The translations under genes were made by a program, and so were the position numbers. The notes beneath the pieces were generated by a model, which saw nothing but the letters and a program-made list of their open reading frames with translations, was not told where the DNA came from and did no database searches. A DNA stretch of 64,000 bases, from NCBI GenBank assembly GCA_007844125.1, contig CM017565.1:13802647-13866646 (forward strand). Reading direction: 5' to 3'. The stretch comes from Sinonovacula constricta (Eukaryota > Mollusca > Bivalvia > Cardiida > Solecurtidae). This document shows positions 39,597-51,617 of this stretch, piece by piece. Within the stretch, counting starts at the first letter, position 1; every line of letters starts with the position of its first letter.

Positions 39597-40010
39597 GAAT
39601 GTTGTGGTGGGCATCTAGTCATATTGAATGTGCCAAATATACAGACGTTGAATGTTGTGGAGGGCATCTAGACATACTGAATGTGCCAAATATACAGACT
39701 TTGAATGTTGTGGAGGGCATTTAGACATATTGAATGTACCAAATATACAAATATTGGATGTTGTGGAGGGCATCAAGTCATATTGAATGTGCCAGATATA
39801 CAAATATTAAATGTTGTGGAGGGCATCTAGACATATTGAATGTGCCAGATATACAAATATTGAATGTTGTGGAGGGCATTAAGTCATATTGAATGTGCAA
39901 GATATACAAATATTGAATGTTGTGGAGGGCATTAAGTCATATTGAATGTGCCGACTAGTCATATTGAATGTGCCAAATATACTAACAGATATTGCAGAGG
40001 GCATTAATTC
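39597..40010. repeat. 53-bp minisatellite array, about 7-8 units
   Basis: Units of 53 bp containing aatgttgtggagggcatcta and tattgaatgtgccaaata. The last units are shortened and diverged (accgactagtcatattg-like junction near 39,950). It begins about 980 bp upstream of the receptor start codon. Confidence 0.9.
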
Positions 40011-40639
40011 ATATGCAGCAGGCTATTGGTCAGAAGGCTATTGTCTTGTGAAGGTGGTTTTGGTAGGGATTTGCCAGTTGACATCATTTTTGATTGTCAT
40101 AGGTCTATATGGATAGAATCTGACATTTAAATGATCATGTTATGATGGCAAGGTTAGAATCATATTTTGTGAAGTTTCATTGAACTTAAGTTATGAGTGA
40201 CTGACAGCCTCTTTGAGTGTAAGAACGCTACACAACTGATGACTTTAGTTAATAAATACACTTGACAGGTGACATTACTCAAGAACGCGGCTACTAAGTT
40301 TGTCTCATCATTCAGAGCATCACACTTTTATTAGCACCTGTCATAACATTATAAGAAATTAACACTGGAGTTTTGCTGATACCCAGTTATGATGTCATTG
40401 GCATTTTAGTTCGGCCATAATATACTGGTGCCTCTTGGTTAGGAGAATAAAAGACTGGAGAATAAAGTGTTTACCATACAAATACCATGTTGTAGAGGAA
40501 AGGTCCAATTTAAAAAAATAATAGCATATAACTGTCATTTACGAAGAACAAGAAGCAAAAACAATTTACAAATTAGATTACTTATATACATTAAACATTG
40601 TTAAATGTGCAGTAAATATTCTTGCTGAAGGACTAACAT

Positions 40640-40722
40640 CACGTGGTCAGTTTCGGGGTTCGAACCCGGGATCCTCCGATCCGGAGTCCAACGTCTTAAC
40701 CACTAGACCACGAACGCTCACG
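40640..40722 (-). mobile_element. tRNA-like sequence (Arg-type anticodon loop), probably a SINE head or tRNA pseudogene
   Basis: On the minus strand there is a perfect A box (tggtctagtgg), an anticodon-arm-like stretch whose loop reads ctccgga (CCG would be arginine), and a B box (ggttcgaaccc). However, the two sides of the acceptor stem (gcgttcg and aactgac) do not pair, the anticodon stem has a mismatch and the T stem has one. It therefore cannot fold as a normal tRNA, although it could still recruit polymerase III. Confidence 0.65.
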
Positions 40723-41169
40723 CTGTTTTATTGTTACATTAGAAACCAATTTAGATTATTATATGCTGTTGTCTAAAATACTTGAAAAGCATACACTCTG
40801 TTTATTATCCATTTATTAGTTGTTTATCTTTTGCTTGTTCATTTCTCAGTTATATCGTTACATATTCCAATTTTAAAATGTTTCATCCTGCAAGTGCTGC
40901 AAGTTCAATGTGTCAACTCACAAAAGGCCTGTCATACATGTTTTCCTCTTGAATCAGGATGCATGACACTAAAATTACACACTTGTTATTGTACAGAAAT
41001 TGAATTTAGAACAGATTTATGAGAGTTTGTTGTTTGTAAGCTGTCAGTTTTATAATTAGTATTGGCCACATTATCGTGGCTTTCAAGGACTCCTGGTGGG
41101 CAGACAAAATAACAAATCCATAGTACATATTGTAAACCTTGTTAGTTTGTTTGTTTTGTTTTTTAAATA

Positions 41170-41396
41170 CATTGCCTCCCACCATTTATGATCATTATAG
41201 CAACATCCAGCCTTTTGGTGGAGGATGACCCCAGACACATGTCTGGGTAGAACCACCAGTGCACTGCAAGTTAGCTGGACGACCTTCTCACATTAAAGTC
41301 CTTTCCCCAAACAGGACTCAAACCCACGCGATAAGAGGCTAAGCAGTCAGAGGGGTTACAAATCGGCAACTCCCACTACGCCACAGGCACCCCTTA
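41170..41396 (-). mobile_element. tRNA-derived SINE, minus-strand copy
   Basis: Minus-strand reading gives a tRNA-like head (gtggcgtagtgggagttg, then gggtttgagtcctg) followed by the core gtccagctaacttgcagtg and a tail with an inverted pair (cccagacatgtgtctggg). Same family as the copies at 31,250, 42,820 and 46,441. No target-site duplication was established. Confidence 0.7.
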
Positions 41397-42819
41397 AATT
41401 GTGTTGAATCAACAAGCAAGACAATTTTTTTTTAATATCAGAAGATGAATACCATATAGTTTTCTATCTGTCCTAAATATTCATATATCAGGTAACAATT
41501 TTGCTTCAATTGGTATAAAGGTGGTACACATTGGATAAATTTTCTAAATTTTATGAAATTGACAAAAACATTCAGTATGAAACATCTGGATTTTTACAAA
41601 TCAAAACATATGTAAAATAATGAAAGTTCCAAAAGCACTGACATTTGATGTATCTTTTGAACATGTTCTCTCATACTTTGATATTGTAATGTTTTCCACA
41701 AAATTAATGAAGAAAAAGCATAAAAAGGTCAACAAATGCATAATTTACTGTTATTATAAGTTTAACAATAGGAACAAATTCTAGAACCATTCCAGAAGTT
41801 TTGCTATTGATTGCCAGAAACTAGTTTCCTACTGATATGCAGGCAAAAAATGCCAAAGCTGACTTGTATCAGATTGCATGAATGCGAATGTGGCTTTTCA
41901 ATTAAGAAACTGCATTGAGTTTTGGCTTTTATATTTTGAATACAAATCAGTTTAAAGATGCACATTTGGATTTTTGATGGATATATGATGCAAATTATAA
42001 CGGTGCTACCTAATATTTACTTTCATTGCAAAGAACTCCACTTAATTATGTTCATTGATCTCTGTATTAAAATGCAGTTTGCTAATTAAGTTTTGTCATT
42101 TCCTATAAAAAAATAAATGATACTGCCTTACACTGTCTTGCATTGAACACTGAAGGCCCCAAAGTCTAGAACTAGGGAGGATGAGCAGTTGTTTGATCAC
42201 TGTCCACCCAGGGGTGCTCACCCTTATTGGTTTATTAACATCTGACCAACTTTAGTGAAAAAAAACTTTCAGCTGTATCACTTTGATTTTATTTATTGTT
42301 TATAGTTATAAGCTTCATAGGTTGTTATGCCAGGAATTATATATGATACACAAGCTTATGTGTTATAGACACTCCACCATGACAGTCTCTTCTCCAAGTA
42401 TGTCCAATTTCAATTTGACCCAGCTTGGTTTTTGTTATTTTGGGGAAAACAGCACATTTATTCTACTTAAATTTGTTAATAACTCCAAATAAGCTCATAT
42501 AAGGTATTTGCTTGCAGCTTCATGCTAAGAGAACATGACATATTGGTTGAGACTAAGCAACAAGTTTTGTGTAGATCCTGATTAAGTCTGAACAATGCAA
42601 GTTCTACCATGCTAGGATCTAGCTTTGCTTGTTATATCTGGATATCAAGAAGCCAAAGCCAGGTACATCCATGTATGCTGGAAGAAGATATTGCATCTTT
42701 AGTGGCCATAGTTGAGAGTTATCTAGTTTGTATATTTTTCAAAAACTGCAGTGACCCAGTCCTAGAAAAATACTGCAGTGACCCAGTCCCGGACCAATTT
42801 CACAGTTGAACCACTGACA

Positions 42820-42900
42820 CTCTGCAGGCCAACTGGAAGACCTGCCTATAGTCCTGTATTAATTCCATTCCCTAACAAGGACTCAAACAGGCGGTATCCA
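42820..42900 (-). mobile_element. SINE fragment of the same family
   Basis: On the minus strand, accgcctgtttgagtcctt (B-box region) is followed by the core gtcttccagttggcctgcag. The A-box part is lost, and the fragment ends at the 40-bp array that begins at about 42,905. Confidence 0.55.
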
Positions 42901-42904
42901 AGTA

Positions 42905-43545
42905 GCTTCAATAGAATCACCCCAGACCCTTGCTTGTCATTGTCTCCTTCAATAGAAATACCCCACACCCTGCATGTCTGTGTCTCCTTCAATAGAATTA
43001 CTCCAGACCCAGCTTGCCTGTGTCTCCTTCAATAGAATTACCCCAGACCCAGCTTGCCTGTGTCTCCTTCAATAGAAATACCCCAGACCCCAGCTTGCCT
43101 GTGTCTCCTTCAATAGAAATACCCCAGACCCAGCTTGCCTGTGTCTCCTTCAATAGAATTACCCCAGACCCAGCTTGCCTGTGTCTCCTTCAATAGAATT
43201 ACTCCAGACCCAGCTTGCCTGTGTCTCCTTCAATAGAATTACCCCAGAGCCAGCTTGACTGTGTCTCCTTCAGTAGAAATACCCCAGACCCCAGCTTGCC
43301 TGTGTCTTCTTCAATAGAAATACCCCAGACCCAGCTTGCCTGTGTCTCCTTCAATAGAAATACCCCAGACCCAGCTTGCCTGTGTCTCCTTCAATAGAAT
43401 TACCCCAGACCCAGCTTGCCTGTGTGTCTTTCAATAGAATTACTCCAGACCCAGCTTGCCTGTGTCTCCTTCAATAGAATTACTCCAGACCCAGCTTGCC
43501 TGTGTCTCCTTCAATAGAAATACCCCAGACCCAGCTTGACTGTGC
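42905..43545. repeat. 40-bp minisatellite array, 16 units
   Basis: Units of 40 bp: ccttcaatagaattacccca followed by gacccagcttgcctgtgtct. Alternation of gaatta and gaaata is the main variation. Units with an extra C (gaccccagc) change the phase, so frames are short. It starts immediately beside a SINE fragment. Confidence 0.95.
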
Positions 43546-45020
43546 CTCTAATACTAGTCAGCATGATACCTGTACAAGTACATTGTTAACTAATAGATTC
43601 ATCTAAACTGGTTAGTTCAGTGATACAGAGAATTGGCTTTATCATAACATCATTGATATTTTACAAGCGTCATTTTCAGCTTGGGCAACTAGCAGTTAAC
43701 TGTGCTGAATAAAAATGCAATTTGAGAATGAAATCAGCATTGACAAGATAGGGATATTTTCATACAATTGAACATTTCTTTACTACTATGTAACACGAAG
43801 AGAACACATCAGTTAGTAATAAATTGTTCTTTTTTTACCCAAAATAATAATTAATATTTTCCTTGTTTTACTCTGCAGCACCTTTATTATGCATATAAAT
43901 TTAAGATAGTGATGTTTGTCCAATAATGCAAATAATTGTCAAATGGAAAATTGGAAGGGACTGTCCAGTAATACATTTATATGGCGATTTTAGCTTATTA
44001 CAGAAACAGGAGCCTGAGGCAACAAGTGATTATTGTCTCCCTTGTCTGGTGTGGATGCCACTAATGCAGAAGCACCACTGGAGAGGACTGTCACATTGAT
44101 TTTGTCCAATTTAGTGTACCCTTTTCGCTCTTGTCTCATTAAGTTAACTCTTAGCCTGCTAAGCACAAACTGATCAGATTTAGGCTAAAAATGTAGATCT
44201 AGATTGGCCAGTTCCTGCTGGGAGCTGTCTGATCAGGAACTGCACCTTTTGCTGCAAAGTCTAGCAAAATGCCTAGAAAAGTTTGCATGTGAATGTAAGA
44301 ATAATTGTGGGTCCTTAAACAAAGGTAGCATAATCAGAGTTTAAGCTGGATGCAAGGTGGAGAGTATTGATGGGAGATAATCCATGTCAGAAAAGTGAAC
44401 ATTGAAAATTTGGCATGTAGCTATAGTGTAGCATCCTTTATGGACTAAGATCATAATTTACAAAGTTCCTACCACTCAACTTCCAGCCTCGTACATGTAC
44501 TTATATATTACTCTTGATTTTGGGGACTTCGCACCACACAGGTTAAGTAGGTGTTCGTCACATAATTATGTTATTGTGTTGCACAAGGAACTAATAGATG
44601 CTAGATAGATACATAGATAAGATGTTGAGTGGGTAAAATTGCATCAAGTCAAATATTAGCTCTAAATGAGCTTTAATTAACTAATTATTTAGGTATTGTT
44701 TATTAATTCAACAAAGAATATTAATATAGTGGGTTAAAATATGGAGTCTATATAAAACCATTAATATTTTAAAAGTTTCGAAAGATGGACAAATAATTCC
44801 ACAAAGCTATCTATAAGATTATCAGTTTCAAGACTGCAGGTAAGACAATATGTAGGCTTTAGTAAGTTAGCTGTAAAAACAACATACATGTAAATATGTT
44901 CTTGTAATGTATGAGAGTCGAGTATGTTAATAGCTTGAAGTCATTTGCTGCAAGTCTGAGAGCCTAAATATGCAAGCAAATGGAGTATTGACAATCTTTA
45001 TTATCACAAAATAACATCTG
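43546..45020. other. AT-rich interarray DNA with one interspersed element
   Basis: About 1.5 kb of AT-rich DNA. It contains an interspersed element at about 44,147-44,290 described separately. No coding or RNA signal is supported. Confidence 0.45.
44147..44290 (+). mobile_element. Short interspersed element with a 'taactcttagcctgct' terminus
   Basis: Begins taactcttagcctgctaagc and continues with gatca-containing imperfect palindromes (ctgatcag, ctgatcagg). The same terminus occurs in opposite orientation at about 62,105-62,157, and a diverged form (taactcctagccagctaa) near 60,953. Short length, repeated termini and no coding capacity fit a MITE-like or SINE-like repeat; the class is undetermined. 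Confidence 0.5.
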
Positions 45021-45021
45021 A

Positions 45022-46115
45022 GTTTTTTAGCTCACCTAAGCACAACGTGTTCAAGAGGAGCTTTTGTGATGCCGCTTTGTCCGGCGTCCGTCATCCAGCG
45101 TCTTTTGTCAACATTTTAGCTTGTGAACACACTAGAGGCCACAGTTTTTATTCAATCGTCAACAAACTTGGTCAGAATGTTTGTCTGCACAAAATCTTTG
45201 ATGAGTTCATTATTTTGACACCTGGGGTCAAAAAGTAGGTCACAAGGTCAAATTTTAGGGAAAATTGTGAACTCACTAGATACCACATTTATAGCCCAAT
45301 CTACACCAAATTTCAGAATGTTTGTCTGCATGAAATCTTGGATGAGTTCATAACTAGGTCGCATGGGGTCATAAAGTAGGTCACTAGGTCAAATCTAAGA
45401 AAAAGCTTGTGAACACACTAGAGGCCAAATTTGTAAGCCAAATTTGTAAGCCAATTTCTATCAAACTTGATCAGAATGCTTGTCTACATGAAATCTTAGA
45501 TGAGTTTGTTATTGGGTCAAAAAAATAGGTCACTAGGACACATTTTAGAAAAATCTTGTGAACACACTAGGGACCACATTTATAGCAAATCTTCACCAAA
45601 CTTGATCAGAATGTATGCCTGCATGAAATCTTGAATGAGTTCATAACTGGGTCACGTGGGGTCATAAGAAAGGTCAGTAGGTCAAATCTTAGAAAAAGCT
45701 TGTTAACACATTAAAGACCACATTTATTGCCCAATCTTCACCAAACTTCGTCAGAATGTTTGTCTTCATGAAATCTTGAATAAATTCATTATTGGGTCAC
45801 ATGGGGATAAAAGTAGGACACTAGGTTAAATCTTAGCAAAAGCTTGTGAACACACTTGAGGCCCCATTTATGGCCCAATCTTCACCAAACTTGATCAGAT
45901 TGATTGTCTGCCTAAAATCTTGAATGAGTATCTTTTAGTGTCACGTAGTGGTAAAATTCTAGAAAATGGTATCAACCCAGCGGCCTCACTAATGGTCCAA
46001 TCTTTACCAAAGATTTCTAAAGTAAATAACTCTTAATTAATTGATGCCAGATTTGAGCCTACTAAAAGCCACTGTCATCAGGTGAGAAATTAAGGGCCAT
46101 TATGGCCCTCTTGTT
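45022..46115 (+). mobile_element. Bivalve-type non-autonomous interspersed repeat with internal ~145-bp modules
   Basis: The left edge is tttagctcacctaagcac and the right edge is tcaggtgagaaattaagggc followed by a short palindrome (gggccattatggccc), so the tips are partly inverted (agctcacct and aggtgag). Inside, a module beginning ttgtgaacacactagaggcc and ending near aggtcactaggtcaaat repeats about six times at roughly 145-bp spacing, with increasing decay. There is no open reading frame of substance. I recognise this as an abundant repeat in clam genomes; its mobilising enzyme is not identifiable from this copy. Confidence 0.7.
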
Positions 46116-46440
46116 TAACTGTTTAAATCTGTACACTGTCTAGCTGTTTCTGGCAGTAAATTCCACAGGTCTGGAGCAGCAAACTTGAAACATTGCTATC
46201 CATAAGCTGTTGTTTTTTACACTTTGTACATGGGGAGTATAGAAAAATTGAAAATAGTATGTTGATTCATTCTTTATTATCACATCTTGCAATAAAGATG
46301 GTGCCAATTTGTATAGACTTATAAATGTTTAGCCATTGGTCTCTGTCAGAAAAATGGAATGGTGGAAATTGTCTTTGTCTAAGAGTTCTTTGCATGATAA
46401 TTTGTGATCATTATAAACAAATCTTTAACCTCTTTGTCTG
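46116..46440. other. Spacer, no gene seen
   Basis: About 325 bp of unique sequence between the interspersed repeat and the SINE copy at 46,441. No coding or RNA signal seen. Confidence 0.4.
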
Positions 46441-46600
46441 TAGGTGGCGCTTGTGGCTGAGCAGTTACAGTCACTGACTTGTAATGACTCAGCCCTTCAC
46501 TGCATGGGTTTGAATCCCAGTTGGGTCAAGATTTTTCATGTGGGAAGATTCTCCAGCTAACCTGTGGTGCATCATTGGTTTTTATTCCTCCTCCAATGGC
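46441..46600 (+). mobile_element. tRNA-derived SINE, plus-strand copy
   Basis: Head taggtggcgcttgtggctga with a later B-box-like gggtttgaatcccag, then the core gtgggaagattctccagcta acct. It aligns base for base over the core with the copies at 31,250, 41,170 and 42,820, so this is one family present at least four times in 16 kb. Confidence 0.7.
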
Positions 46601-46915
46601 TACCTGGATCCTGCCAATATATTCATTATTGTGTTGATGGGAACAACAACAAATCTTTCTTGTATATTTGTGTTTGCATCTTTATGTTTGTTACTTAACA
46701 AAAATGCCAAGCTAAATAACAGAAAATAAAATTTGATGGTATGAATGTTTTAAAACTCACAGGTTTGTTTGAAAGATGCAAATATTTACCAATTCTTTCA
46801 AGGATAGCTTTTAAACACAAATATTTCAAATGCACAAAGCGTATTAAAAAAGTAATTTCCTGATGTGCACATAGACCTTCCCATTACAAATAGGAGGTAG
46901 ATAAACATTTATTAA

Positions 46916-49552
46916 TAGTCTGTCATGTCATAGATCTGTATGAGGATACAGTCTGTCGTGTCATAGAGTTGTACGAGGATACAGTCTGTCATGTCATAGA
47001 TCTGTATGAGGATACAGTCTGTCGTGTCATAGAGTTGTACGAGGATACAGTCTGTCATGTCATAGATCTGTATGAGGATACAGTCTGTCATGTCATAGAT
47101 CTGTATGAGGATACAGTCTGTCATGTCATAGAGTTGTATGAGGATAGTCTGTCATGTCATAGATCTGTATGAGGATACAGTCTGTCATGTCATAAAGTTG
47201 TATGAGGATACAGTCTGTCATGTCATAGATCTGTATGAGGATACAGTCTGTCATGTCATAGAGTTGTATGAGGATACAGTCTGTCATGTCATAGAGTTGT
47301 ATGAGGATACAGTCTGTCATGTCATAGAGTTGTATGAGGATACAGTCTGTTGTGTCATAGAGTTGTACGAGGATACAGTCTGTCATGTCATAGATCTGTA
47401 TGAGGATACAGTCTGTCGTGTCATAGATCTGTATGAGGATACAGTCTGTCATGTCATAGATCTGTATGAGGATACAGTCTGTCATGTCATAGAGTTGTAT
47501 GAGGATACAGTCTGTCGTGTCATAGAGTTGTACGAGGATACAGTCTGTCATGTCATAGAGTTGTATGAGGATACAGTCTGTCGTGTCATAGAGTTGTACG
47601 AGGATACAGTCTGTCATGTCATAGATCTGTATGAGGATACAGTCTGTCATGTCATAGATCTGTATAAGGATACAGTCTGTCTTGTCATAGATCTGTATGA
47701 GGATACAGTCTGTCGTGTCATAGATCTGTATGAGGATACAGTCTGTCATGTCATAGAGTTATACGAGGATACAGTCTGTCATGTCATAGAGTTGTATGAG
47801 GATACAGTCTGTCATGTCATAGAGTTGTATGAGGATACAGTCTGTCATGTCATAGATCTGTATGAGGATACAGTCTGTCATGTCATAGATCTGTATGAGG
47901 ATACAGTCTGTCATGTCATAGATCTGTATGAGGATACAGTCTGTCATGTCATAGATCTGTATGAGGATACAGTCTGTCATGTCATAGATCTGTATAAGGA
48001 TACAGTCTGTCATGTCATAGATCTGTATGAGGATACAGTCTGTCATGTCATAGATCTGTATGAGGATACAGTCTGTCATGTCATAGATCTGTATGAGGAT
48101 ACAGTCTGTCATGTCATAGATCTGTATGAGGATACAGTCTGTCATGTCATATAGTTGTATGAGGATACAGTCTGTCATGTCATAGAGTTGTATGAGGATA
48201 CAGTCTGTCATGTCATAGAGTTGTATGAGGATACAGTCTGTCATGTCATAGAGTTGTATGAGGATACAGTCTGTCATGTCATAGATCTGTATGAGGATAC
48301 AGTCTGTCATGTCATAGATCTGTATGAGGATACAGTCTGTCATGTCATAGATCTGTATGAGGATATAGTCTGTCATGTCATAGAGTTGTATGAGGATACA
48401 GTCTGTCATGTCATAGAACTGTATGAGGATACAGTCTGTCATATCATAGATCTGTATGAGGATACAGTCTGTCATGTCATAGATCTGTATGAGGATACAG
48501 TCTGTCATGTCATAGATCTGTATGAGGATACAGTCTGTCATGTCATAGATCTGTATGAGGATACAGTCTGTCATGTCATAGATCTGTATGAGGATACAGT
48601 CTGTCATGTCATAGATCTGTATGAGGATACAGTCTGTCATGTCATAGATCTGTATGAGGATACAGTCTGTCATGTCATAGATCTGTATGAGGATACAGTC
48701 TGTCATGTCATAGAGTTGTACAAGGATACAGTCTGTCATGTCATAGAGTTGTATGAGGATACAGTCTGTCATGTCATAGAGTTGTATGAGGATACAGTCT
48801 GTCATATCATAGATCTGTATGAGGATACAGTCTGTCATGTCATAGATCTGTATGAGGATACAGACTGTCATGTCATAGATCTGTATGAGGATACAGTCTG
48901 TCATGTCATAGAGTTGTATGAGGATACAGTCTGTCATGTCATAGAGTTGTATGAGGATACAGTCTGTCATATCATAGATCTGTATGAGGATACAGTCTGT
49001 CATGTCATAGATCTGTATGAGGATACAGTCTGTCATGTCATAGATCTGTATGAGGATACAGTCTGTCATGTCATAGATCTGTATGAGGATACAGTCTGTC
49101 ATGTCATAGATCTGTATGAGGATACAGTCTGTCATATCATAGATCTGTATGAGGATACAGTCTGTCATGTCATAGATCTGTATGAGGGTACAGTCTGTCA
49201 TGTCATAGATCTGTATGAGGATACAGTCTGTCATGTCATAGATCTGTATGAGGGTACAGTCTGTCACGTCATGGATTTGTATAAGGATACAGTCTGTCAT
49301 GTCATAGATCTGTATGAGGATACAGTCTGTCATGTCATTGATCTGTATAAGGATACAGTCTGTCTTGTCATAGATCTGTATGAGGGTACAGTCTGTCATG
49401 TCATAGAGTTGTATGAGGATACAGTCTGTCATGTCATGGATCTGTATAAGGATACAGTCTGTCTTGTCATAGATCTGTATGAGGGTACAGTCTGTCGTGT
49501 CATAAAGTTGTATTAGGATTCAGTTTGTCATGTCATAGAATTGTATGAGGAT
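46916..49552. repeat. 33-bp minisatellite array, about 80 units, stop-free on both strands
   Basis: Units of 33 bp containing cagtctgtcatgtcatagat and ctgtatgagga. Variants alternate between agatctgtatg and gagttgtatg, with cgtg and catg forms clustered at the left end. As 33 is eleven codons, open frames appear on both strands (up to 453 codons plus, 557 codons minus) with 11-residue repeats DTVCHVIDLYE and MTDCILIQIYD. A 2-bp deletion at about 47,147 and a TATAG at about 48,150 break the plus frame. There is no non-repetitive coding context, so I treat it as non-coding. Confidence 0.95.
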
Positions 49553-51617
49553 TTTAAGATTGGTCTCCAACTACCCAGTGTGTCTGCCCCATATCTGGTA
49601 GTGTGTTGATTTGTACGCAATTCCTTGTATTATCCTAACAAAGAGTCAGCAAGTTTTGAAATAGGCTTTGTTCTTACAAGCTTAGAATAGTTGCAAAGAA
49701 AACTGATCTAGTTCCAACAAATTGATACTGCATGAGCATAGAAACAAGCATTTAACAGAGATTTGGATTTTTTTTACTTCCTGCTGTCTGTCTCCTGACT
49801 ATTTAGCCAAGTCAAACATGTGCAGTAATTAAGATAGCCTATCACTGGTATCACACTAGACTGGTGAGCAACTCATTGGGACTGATTCTTTGCAATTCAG
49901 TTGTCTTACTTATCACATGGTTTATTTGTTGACTGATGTCTGACTGATGTGTTGCTGCTTTGCTGGCTGTAGTGTTGACTGATTGATGGTGTTGACTGAT
50001 GTCTGACTGATGTGTTGCTGCTTTGCTGGCTGAAGTGTTGACTGATTGATGATGTTGACTGATGTCTGACTGACATGTGCTAAACTCAACCATTATTCAA
50101 TAAGTCGATCTGCCATGTACTAAACTTGACCTGTAACCTGTGATCAGTGGAACAGGTTAATCGGAAATTTAATAACATTTCAAACAATTGGTAACTTTTA
50201 GTCAATTAAGACACCTTTATGTCACAATTGGAATGTAAATAGTGACAGAAATGCCACTTCTTGGTATCAAAAAGTGAGTGTTGTCTGTATTTGGGAGGTA
50301 TTAATAATTCTGCCAGCTGAACAACAATCTTCTCTGTTCCGTGTCAGGGCTACTGACTTGAAGCTATCATTGGCCAACATTATCATTCCTTGTAACTGAA
50401 TAACCAGGAGGAGTTCATGAAAAAGTAGCATTTAGTTCTAAGATCAGAAAAACAGTTTAATTTAAAACAATAAATTGCTGAGAGAATGCTAGAGATTATA
50501 GAAGCTTTGGTGTCTTGCTTGTCTCAATAAAGCTGCTTCCCAAACCAGACTGGGAACCATGCAGCAGTGCAGCAGTGAAGATTATACAACAGCAAGATAA
50601 TCTATTTTAGATTGATAATTTTCAATTGGTAAAGCTCAATATGAATGAATTTAATCATGTGAAATTGTAAAAAATATGTCTTCTTAGAAAATTAAATATT
50701 TAATGTTTTAGAATTCTTTCATTTTAAGTTTGCTTTTTTATTATGCAAATTCCCTTTTTTCAGTTTCTTTGTTATAAACAAATCCATAATTTTTATGTTA
50801 GTGCAATTTTGTTCACCATTTTCATATTTTTTATATCGTAAATTTTAGTTCACTTAAAAAACACATTTTTTTTTGTTTTTGGGATAAAAGATGGCATGTA
50901 ACTGTAATATCAAAAAGAAAAAATGTTCATTCACCTTCAGTGATAACAACAGCAGTATAGATCTAGTTCAGTAGAAGAACTACATTTCTACGACATTTGA
51001 AGAAAAAAAACGTTACTATATGTTGCAAAGCAGTGCTGCAATTGCATTTTATAAAGCCATTAAAATGCAGTAGTAGGAAGGCAAGTGTTGTCTTACAAAT
51101 AATAGCAGGATTTAAATGTACCAGAACATGGTTCAATTACAATAGGAATAATCCAACCTGGTTTAATAGATAACAAACCCAGCGCAGCAACAATGTGAAA
51201 AAGTTTATAATGGTTCTAAGTATACATCACATGCATACTAAGAGACAAATGTAACAACTGTAATTACAATGTTGTAAATTGTTCCTAAGGGAACTGTGGC
51301 AATTATATTTTTTCTAAAATGCTTACACTCAAATTTTCGGCAAATTTGCCTTTTTCAAGAGTTAAACACAAACAATTGCTCTCTTTACATATTTGGAAGC
51401 ATTTATGGGTGCTGTCATATTAGAAAACCAATTGAGAGTAATGTCTTCCCATAAATGAAATGGAATTGTTAGCAATTGTTTTAAACAAAGAAGATAGAAG
51501 CTATGCCAATAAAGCATTGTGTGATGGTTGCTACGATAATCCAGCACAAGAAGCTGCAGATTCACCCACCACTGTGATGTTCCCCAGTTTACCAGTGTGT
51601 GTATCTTGGAACTGAGT
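49553..51617. other. AT-rich interarray DNA with a small 63-bp duplication
   Basis: About 2 kb of AT-rich DNA. It contains the 63-bp repeat at 49,927-50,072. No gene-like frame is supported. Confidence 0.45.
49927..50072. repeat. 63-bp tandem repeat, about 2.3 units
   Basis: Two full units and part of a third containing gttgactgatgtctgactga and gttgctgctttgctggct. Differences are tgtagtg against tgaagtg. The TGACTGAT core matches the reverse complement of the ATCAGTCA found in the 20-bp and 57-bp arrays. Confidence 0.9.

Larger units (their letters stand above)
40011..42904. other. Interarray DNA carrying three tRNA-derived elements
   Basis: AT-rich DNA with tRNA-like or SINE sequences at about 40,640-40,722, 41,170-41,396 and 42,820-42,900, described separately. 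A 28-bp duplication around gcagtgacccagtcc lies at 42,748-42,790. Small frames up to 69 codons have no recognisable product. Confidence 0.45.

Noticed and set aside
40640..40722. Functional tRNA-Arg gene
   Set aside because: The acceptor stem does not pair and both the anticodon and T stems have mismatches.
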